DNA of 64,000 bases from Chlorocebus sabaeus (taxonomy: Eukaryota; Chordata; Mammalia; Primates; Cercopithecidae): NCBI RefSeq assembly GCF_047675955.1, contig NC_132923.1:92749137-92813136 (forward strand), given 5' to 3'. This document shows, in pieces, positions 45,571 to 54,900 of the stretch. The notes beneath the pieces are model-generated. The model ran no database searches, had not been told where the DNA came from, and saw nothing but the letters and a program-made list of their open reading frames with translations. Made by a program: the position numbers and the translations under genes. Each line of letters starts with the position of its first letter. Positions within the stretch are counted from its first letter, which is position 1.

Positions 45571-45910
45571 AAAAATAGTCTGGCTCTGGAAACTGGATTT
45601 TATGTAGCAAGTGAAGGAGTCATTAAAGGGTTTTAAGCTGGAGAGTGACAAGAAATCAAGAGCTTTTAAATGAAGCTCCCAATCTCTACTGTACTCCACA
45701 TTCCCATCTGACTAAACTCCAGCAGAAGCAGGTGGCCCCAGAGAGGTTAACAGCATCCAAGACAAGGTTTGAGGAGTCTCTAACTGGCTGCAGAACTTCG
45801 TGTGGGCTTCAACACTGACCCATAATCTTCCTGTCTTCATCTAATCCTACACCTACTGAAGAGAAGATCTAGCCAGAGGCAGGTAAGATCTGTGTAGAAA
45901 AGCCAGAATG

Positions 45911-46217
45911 AGGCTGGGTGTGGTAGCTCATGCCTGTAATCCCATTGTTTTGGGAGGCCGAGGTGGGCAGATTACGAGGTCAGGAGATTGAGACCATCCT
46001 GGCTAACACGGTGAAACCCTGTCTTTCCTAAAAATACAAAAAATTACCCAGGCATGGTGGCACATGCCTGTAGTCCCAGCTATTCGGGAAGCTGAGACAG
46101 GAAAATCACTTGAACCTGGGAGGTGAAGGGTACAGTGAACCAGATCGCGCCACTGCACTCCAGCCTGGGAGACAGAGTGAGACTCCATCTCAAAAAAAAA
46201 AAAGAAAAAAAAAAGGA
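45911..46217 (+). mobile_element. Full-length Alu 29 bases beyond the KLF17 stop
   Basis: Perfect TSD AAAAGCCAGAATGAG on both sides. Antisense to KLF17, so it lies in the expected 3' UTR. Confidence 0.96.
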
Positions 46218-46246
46218 AAAAGCCAGAATGAGGAGAGGAGACTGAC

Positions 46247-46485
46247 CTAAGGACCAGCAGCAGGAGGACCGTCCTGCTCTCTATTGTTGGTCTGTGGGTC
46301 TGAGGGTCCTGGCCGATGAGTTTTCTTGTGTTGCTTGAGATGGTCAGACCTCATGAACTCCCGGTTGCACTGATCACATTTATATGGTCGATATCTGGTG
46401 TGAACCCGTGTATGTCGTCTCAGCTCATCAGAACGGAAGAAAGACCATGAACAACTTTCCCAGTTGCAAGAATAGGGCCTCTCAC
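46247..46485 (-). CDS. KLF17: KLF17 coding exon 3
   Basis: 239 bases encoding fingers 2 and 3 and the carboxy tail to TAG at 46,247-46,249. It begins GTGAGAGGCCC after acceptor cattcccag. The split glycine codon of the finger linker matches the phase of exon 2. Confidence 0.97.
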
Positions 46486-48890
46486 CTGGGAATGACAAGG
46501 GAGAGATGGAATTTAGAATAGAGTAGGAAGGAAGGGGTCCGACTCTGTGAGGCAGAGCAGTCCAGGTTGAGGATTCAAAAGGGAAGGCCCAGGGAACCAG
46601 GAAGCGGTAACATAATCAGGAGTGCCCACCCCAGTCCTCCTGTATGGCAATTCGGGGAGCCAGTCTAGCTTAGTTCCAGGCTTGGAAGAGGAAAGGCTCA
46701 TCCCAAACAATTACCCACCAGTGTCCCAGGACAAATCGAAAGCCCAGAGACTCCCCCATCTCCACCCCACCTGACACCTCCTTCACCTGTGTGCTTGCGC
46801 TGGTGGCTCACCAGGTGGGAGCGTTTGGTATAAGCTTTTCCGCAGTTCTCGTAGTTGCAGCAGTAAGGCCTTGCCTCCGAGGAGCCCCCTCTACCAGTCC
46901 TTTCCCGAGGCCTGGAGTTCTTCTCTGCTGTCTGTGGAGCAGGTCTGGGCTGCTCTGGTAGAAATGGGTCTTCTTGAGAGTCCGGCTGAGTCACAAGAGA
47001 GTCCTGAGACCCTAAAGCCAGCAATGACTGGGGCTCAGCTGGAGGCATCCCAAGGTCATGGGCATCTTGTGGGGGCAACATCTGAGCCATGGATGGGAGC
47101 ACTGCCTGGGCCTCAGTGGAAGGCATGGTCGGGCCTAACAATGTTTCTTCAGAAGGCACTGTCGAGAGGCCAGGGTAAGGCATTGGAGGGTTCCCAGCGT
47201 GGGACATCATTGGGATTCCAGTGGAAGCCGAGACTGGCAGCCCATTGGGGGGCATCCTTAGATTCCCGCTGAAGGGCCTGGCCACCCTTGGAATATTGGG
47301 CTGTCCTATGGGCATTAGTTGGGGCCCACTGAAAATCATCATCTCTTGCTGAGGGGGAGACACTCTCTGACAGTAAATCATCTGGGAAGGAGTGAGAGTC
47401 GCTTGGGGGCAGTAGCTCACACCACGCTCAGGCAGTGGCATACTGAACTGTGGCCCTCCTTCATCCATATTCTGCCCCGGTGCCTCAACAGACACCAAGG
47501 GGGACCTCAGCATCTCTGTACTGTGAGGAAAGTGCTGAATGTTTGGTAGGCCTTGGTTCCAAGAGGTGTGCACTCCAGAGCTTCCAGAAGATGAAGACAT
47601 GTTCAAGATGGGCGCTGAGTTCTCGTTATCCTTGGGGAGAAAGAGTCAGGTGATTTTTGCTCAAATTCCAGTTCCACATGTCCCTCCTCTTTATTCCCAG
47701 ACCCCATCATAATCCAGCCCTCTGTTTCCATCTCTTGCTTGAAATATCCTGCCTCCAGACCATTTTCCAGCTTGGGCTTTCTCACATGCGGTCTGGCTGA
47801 TACAAGCCCCATAGAAGCCTAGCCGTAACTCATGCCACTTTCTCTCGGACGTTTTTGGTTTTTATTTCACACAAAGCAACAAAGAGAACAAATAAAACAG
47901 TCCATAACCTACACCGTCAGCAAAACTCTGAGAAAATGTTCAGACTCCAATTTATTTTTTTCTTTTTGTTTGAGACAGAGTTTCATTCTTGTTGCCCAGA
48001 CTGGAGTGCGATGGCGCGATCTCGGCTCACCACAACCTCTGTCTCCTGGGTTCAAGTGATTCTCCTGCCTCAGCCTCCTGAGTAGCTGGGATTACAGGCA
48101 TGCACCACCACGCCCAATTAATTTTGTATTTTTAGTAGAGACGGGGTTTCTCCATGTTGGCCAGGCTGATCTCGAACTCCTGATCTCAGGTGATCTGCCT
48201 GCCTCAGCCTCCCAAAGTGCTGGGATTACAGGCGTGAGCCACCGTGCCTGGCCCAAATTCCAAATTATACATAAGTGTGAAAGTGAAAAAACATCCTAAA
48301 CCAGCAGAACGGGTGCAGAAAGCCACAAAGATAGAAGGAATTGAGGCTGCAGATGGGTCTTGGCTTTAGCAAAACTTAGACATCATCTGCAAATATTTGC
48401 CTATGGAAGAGCATCTGCCCTGAGTGGGAACTGCCTGGGCAGGTCTGAGATCAAGCATTGGTGGAGATATGGGGAAAAGGCAGATATGAAAAAAACACTT
48501 CTTAAAAAAAGGGATGGGGGTTGTCTGGAAGTCAGGGGCAGTATCCCTCGATGACTGACTTGCATGAAGGGTAGGAAAGAGATTGGTGGTAGAAGGTCTT
48601 AAAATAGGATAGCCGGGCGCGGCGGCTCACGCCTGTAATCTCAGCACTTTGAGAGGCCAAGGCGGGCGGATCACGAGGTCAGGAGATCGAGACCCTCCTG
48701 GCCAACATGGGGAAACCCCGTCTCTACTAAAAATACAAAAAATTAGCTGGACTTGGTGGCAGACGCCTATAGTCCCAGCTGCTCGGGAGGCTGAGGCAGG
48801 AGAATGGCGTGAATCCGGGAGGTGGAGCTTGCAATGAGCCGAGATGGCGCCACTGCACTCCAGCCTGGGTGACAGAGCGAGACTCCGTCT

Positions 48891-48923
<33 letters not shown>

Positions 48924-51900
48924 GGATAGGAGCCAAGAACCATGTTTTTAAAAACTGTCAGTAGGCCAGGCACAGCAGCTCACAACTGTGTAATCCCAGC
49001 ACTTTGGGAGGCCAAGGCAGGTGGATTGCTTGAGCTCAGAAATTTCAAAAACAAAAACAAAACCAGCTAGGTATGGTGGTGTGTGCCTGTAGTCCCAGCT
49101 ACTTGGGAGGCTGAGGCAGGAGAATCACTTGAGTACAGGAGGCAGAGGTTGCAGTGAGCTGAGATTGTGCCACTGTACTCCAGCCTGTGCTGACAGAGTG
49201 AGACCCTGTCTCAACAAGACAAGCAACAAACAACAACAACAAAATCCATTACTGTAGCAATAGAAGAAGGAGCTGTTGAGTTAAGAAACAAATAAAGCTA
49301 CCCCATCATCTCCTATTCACTCTTCAATTGGGATGGTCCAGAAAAGAACAATCCATTCAAATATGACAACCAAAAGAGAAGTTTAAAATAGGGTATCCAT
49401 ACGAGATACTAAACCATCAAGAAAGAAATTGAAGATTGCAATAAAAAAAAAATCACCAGAAATTATTACTGCAAATCAAGGGAAAATGTAACAACATTCA
49501 AATACAAGAAAGAGAAGAGAAGAGAAGAGAAGAAGAAGAGAAAGGAGGGGAGGGGAGGGGAGGGGAGGGAAGGGGAAAGGAGAGGAGAGGAGAGAAGAGA
49601 AGAGATCCACTCGCCGCCGAGGCGGGCAGATTACTTGAGGTCAGGAGTTCAAAGAAGGAAGGAAGGAAAGAAGGAAGGGAGGGAGGAAAGAAGGCAAAAC
49701 TTGAAGCAATTACAACTTTTGCAGCAATTATAGGAACATCACAGGTCAGAAATAGGGAAATTCAAAACAAAACATCCAGACAGCAGGATAGGAGTTATAT
49801 TAGAGAGTAGGAAATGGGGAAAGATAAGAAAGGGACACTGGACGGGCTTCTATTTCTTGACCTGACTGACAGTTTCACAGGTTTTACTTTGTAACAGTTC
49901 ATTACTTTGTAGAAGCTGTACTTACATTCACTTTTCTGTTTGAGTGTTATTTTTAGCAATATGGTTTAAAATAAGTTAGTATTGCTGGGCACAGTGGCTC
50001 ATGCCTATGATCCTAGATCCTTGGGAGGCCCAGGTGGAAGGATCGCTTGAGTCTAGGAGTTCAAGACAAGCCTGAGCAACATAGGGAATCTTCATCTCTA
50101 CAAAGAACAAAAAACTAGCCAGGCATGGTAGCATGTGCCTGTGGTCCCAGCCACTCAGGAAACTGAAGTGGAAAGGATCACTTGAGCCTGGGAAGTCGAA
50201 GCTGCAGCGAGCTGTGATCGCGTCACTGCAGTCCGGCCTAGGTGACAGAGTGAGGCCCCATCTCAAAAATAATAATAATAATAATGCTAAATTTAAATAG
50301 GCAATATTCTATACAAATTCACAGTGTAAAAATATATATTTATTTTTTAGCTCTGTCCAGTAAAATAGCCCATCGAAGCAACTGTGACTCTAGTAACAAT
50401 GCATGCCTCTAGAACCTAGACTTGTCTCTAATTCTATTTCTTGCTAGAAGTTAGACCAAGAATTTCCTGACTCCAAGACTGGGAAAAGGAAGGCTTAAGG
50501 GAGGCTGGTACATTTTGTGCCTGAAAATAAGAGAGCTTTCAAAGATTAGGATTGGGTCAAAAGGAGACAGGAAGTGACATCAGGAAGATGGCAGGGTAGG
50601 AAGCACCAGGAACATGTATCCCCAGCAAGGTAACTATCGCACTGGCAGCATTTGCCTGTTATGTTTTTTGGAACGGTGCAGGGTTTTAAGGCTTGTACCT
50701 TCCAAGGGAAGGCCTTGAAAGTAAATTGCAGTTAATTTTGGTCAACCTAAATTCTTAGGTAGGTATTAACTACCCATACACACCCCATGTTCCTGGAGCA
50801 ACTTGCACGAGCCAGAATGGGCAATAAAAACCTTGTCCTCCAACTACTGGGGATCTATGTCCTGATTGTTATTTGCTGTTTCTGATTATGAGGTGCAGAC
50901 AGAGGTAGGCAGCCATTGTGGCAACTCAACCCCTAATGTTACAACCCCCTGCCCTTCCCACTGAAGAGACTTCCAGATATGAATACAAACATCCAAGAAG
51001 CTCAACAAAATTCAAGTAGGATAAACTCACAGACCTATACCAAGAAATACTATAATAAAACGGTTGAGGCCAGGCGCGGTGGCTCACGCCTGTAATTCCA
51101 ACACTTTCGGAGACCGAGGCAGGTGGATCACTTGAGGTCAGAAGTTCAAGGCCAGCCTAGCCAACATGGCGAAACCCCATCTCAACTAAAAATACAAAAA
51201 TTAGCCAGGTGTGGTGACAGGTGCCTGTAATCCCAGCTACTTGGGAGGCTGAGGCAGGAGAATCGCTTGAACCCAGGAGGCGGAGATTATAGTGAGCCGA
51301 GATCGTGCTACTGCATTCCAGAGAGCGAGACCCTGTCTCAAAAATAAAAAATAAAAATAAAACTGTTGAAAACCCAAGACAAAGAGAGAATCTTGAAAAT
51401 AGCAAGAGAAGTGACTCATCGCTTATAGGGGATCCCACAAATTACCTGTAGTTCTTTAATCAAAAACCTTGGACACTAAGACCATGGGTTGATATATTCA
51501 AAGAACTAAAGGAAAAAAAATAACTATCAACCATCCTATATATGGCAAAACTGTCTTTTCCAAAATGAGGAAGAAATTAGACATTCCAAGATAGGCAAAA
51601 GCTGAGAGACCATTAGCACTAGACATGTCCTGCAAGAAACGCTAATTGCAGTCCTTCAGGTTGAAATGAAACAACGCTAGACAGTAGCTTGAAGCCATGT
51701 GAAGAAATCTGTCATAAGAAAAATTTCTGATATGGGTAATATATGGACAATGATAAAAGTGAGTATTATTTTAACTTTGATATATAACTCCACTTTTTGT
51801 TTTCTACATGATTTAAAAGAATGCATAAAATTTATAATTTTATTTTTTGACATATGATGCATAAAAATGTAGTTTTGTGAGATCAGTAACTGAAAAGAGG

Positions 51901-54900
51901 TGGGAATGGAGCTATACAGAAGCAGTTTTTATGTGCTATTAAAGTTAATCTGGTATAAATTCAAATTAAAATGTTTTAAGTAGGATGTCGAATGTATTCC
52001 CCATGGCAACCACAAAGAAAATAGCTAAAGAATATATGCAAAAGGGGCCAGGCACAGCAGCTCACGCCTGTAATCCCAGCACTTTGGGAGACCAAGGTGG
52101 GTGGATCACTTGAGATCAGGAGTTCGAGACCAGCCTGGCCAACATGGTAAAACCCCATCTCTACTAAAAATATAAAAATTAGCCGAGCATGGTGGCATAT
52201 GCCTGTAGTCCCAGCTACTTGGGAAGCTGAGGCAGGAGAATCACTTGAATCTGGGAGGTGGAGGTTGCAGTCAGCTGAGATCCAGCCACTGCACTCCAGC
52301 CTGGGCAACAGAGCAAGACTCTGTCTCAAAAATAAATAAGTAAATAAATAAATAAATAAACAAATAATATATATATATACACACACACACACACAAAAGG
52401 AAATTGTGTTATAAGGAAATGTAAGTTTCACTATAAAAAAATCAATTAAACAAAAAGACAATGCTGTAAATGAGGAAAAAAATGGCAGAATTAAATCCTT
52501 CCTTGCAAGTAAAATACTTTGGAAAGTAAATGGATAATAATTTCCAAAAGACAGATATTGGCAGAATGGATTAAAAATGGATAGTAGATTACAAATTAAG
52601 TCTCAATAGATTTTAAAAGAAAGACATTTTTCTCTTGCCGCTTTTAGAAAAAAAGCAAAAAAAAAAAAAAGGTATCATAAGGTATCATACAAAGAATATT
52701 CTCTGACCCACAACCAGATAAACTAGAAAATTTACAAATCTCTGGAAATTAAACAGCACTCTCTGAAACAATCAATGGGTCAAATAGAAAAATCATAATG
52801 AACATTAGAAAATACTTAGAGACCAATAAAAATGAAAACATAGCTACCAAATCTTATGGGATACAGCAAAAGCAATGGGAAGGGGAAAATCTACTGGTTT
52901 AAATGCTTACAATAAAAAAGATCTCAAACCAACAACCTAACTTTATACATTAAGGAACTAGAAAAATACACTAAACCCCAAACCAGCAGAAGGAAGGAAT
53001 GAGACAAATCAATGAAACTAAGTTCTTAGGAAAGATTAACAACATTGCCAAACATTTAGCTAGATCAACTAAGGAAAAAGAAAAAGCTCAAATGATTAAA
53101 TATGAGAAATGAAATTGGAGACATTATAATACAGTACTGTGAAAAATTGCACACCAACAAATTGGATAACCTGGATAAAATGGACAAATTCCTAGAAACA
53201 CGAAACCTATCAAGACTATCACAGGTTGAGCATTTTGAGACTACGAAGCAGGTGGATCGCTTGAGGCCCAGAGTTCAAGACCAGCCCGGGCAACATGGTG
53301 AGACCCCCATCTCTACAAAAAAAAATTAAAAATTGCCAGGTGTGGTGGTAAGTGTCTGTAGTGCCAGCTACTCCAGAGGCTGAGATGTGAGTGGTGCAAT
53401 CAATCACAGCTCATTTTGAGCTGGAATACAGTGTATGATCATGGCTCACTGCAACCTCAAGTGACAAAAGCTGAGCTCTTATCCTAACTTTGAACATTAC
53501 TAATCAAAGTGATTAAATTAAGCATTTATTCTGCCTCTAAAAGAAAAAAAATTTCAAAATTACCAAATGATTGCAGTTAAATATTAATTCCTACTTTACA
53601 GAAGAATATAAACTAATAAATGTAGAATGAATGGTGGAATTACAAAATTTATTTTTCTGCCAGGTCCAGTGACTCACGCCTGTAATCCCAGCACTTTGGG
53701 AGGCCGAGGGGGGTGGATCACTTGAGGTCAGGAGTTCAAGACCAGCCTGGCCAATATGGCAAAACCCTGTCTCTACTAAAAATACAAAAAATTAGCCGGG
53801 CGTGGTGGTGCATGCCTGTAATCCCAGCTACTCGGGAGGCTGAGGCACGAGAATCGCTTGAATCTGGGAGGCAGAAGTTGCAGTGAGCCAAGATCGTGCC
53901 ACTGCACTCCAGCCTGGGGGAGAGAGTGAGACTGTCTCAAAAAAGAAAAAAAGAAAAAAAAAAAAAGAAAAGAAAAGAAAAAGAAAAAAAAAGGAAAAGA
54001 AAATGTATTTTGCCACCCCTAAGGAAATTTAATTGAGGAAAAATTTAAATGTGGTGTTAAAACCAGTAGGTGAATGGCTGGTAGGGAACTGGACATTGGA
54101 TACACACAAAGCAGAATCACACAGATTACTTTCTGACCGCAAGGTAAATGTCAATAGAGAGCTCAATGAGGCTTTTCACTACCTTAATACGAGTATCACC
54201 AAATGGTAGCCAGGTGTGTCTCCTGATGTTATGCAGGATAAAACCTGCATGAGGCATGAGGCAGTCTTGCCAAAAATCTTGAATCCAGTTAAGCTGTAAG
54301 TTCTAATCATAACTTAAAGGTAATACAAGTGATAGAAGATAAAGCTAAATGCTGTCATGAGGAAGCAATCTGATACATCTGAAAGGAACATTCTATAAGA
54401 CAAAAGTCAGCATCATGAAAAACTGAATCCCAATCATAAAAAAATAAAACTACTCTAATATCAGAGACTCAAGGGACATAATCACCAGATACAGTGTATG
54501 GTCTTAAATTCTGGTTTGGACATAACAGCTACGAAGTACATTTTAGGAATAGCTAGGGGCATTTGAATAAGGCTTGCATCTAAGATGATTTAAAGGAATT
54601 ACCAGCTGGGGGTGGCGGCTCACGCCTGTAATCCCAGCACTTTGGGAGGCTGAGGCGGGTAGATCACTTGAGGGCAGAAGATTGAGACCAGCCTGACATA
54701 GCAAAACCTCTCTACTGAAAATACAAAAAAATTAGCTGGGTGGAGTGGCACAAGCCTGTAATCCCAGCACTTTGGGAGGCTGAGGCGGGTAGATCACTTG
54801 AGGGCAGAAGATTGAGACCAGCCTGACATAGCAAAACCTCTCTACTGAAAATACAAAAAAATTAGCTGGGTGGAGTGGCACACGCCTGTAATCCCAGCTA

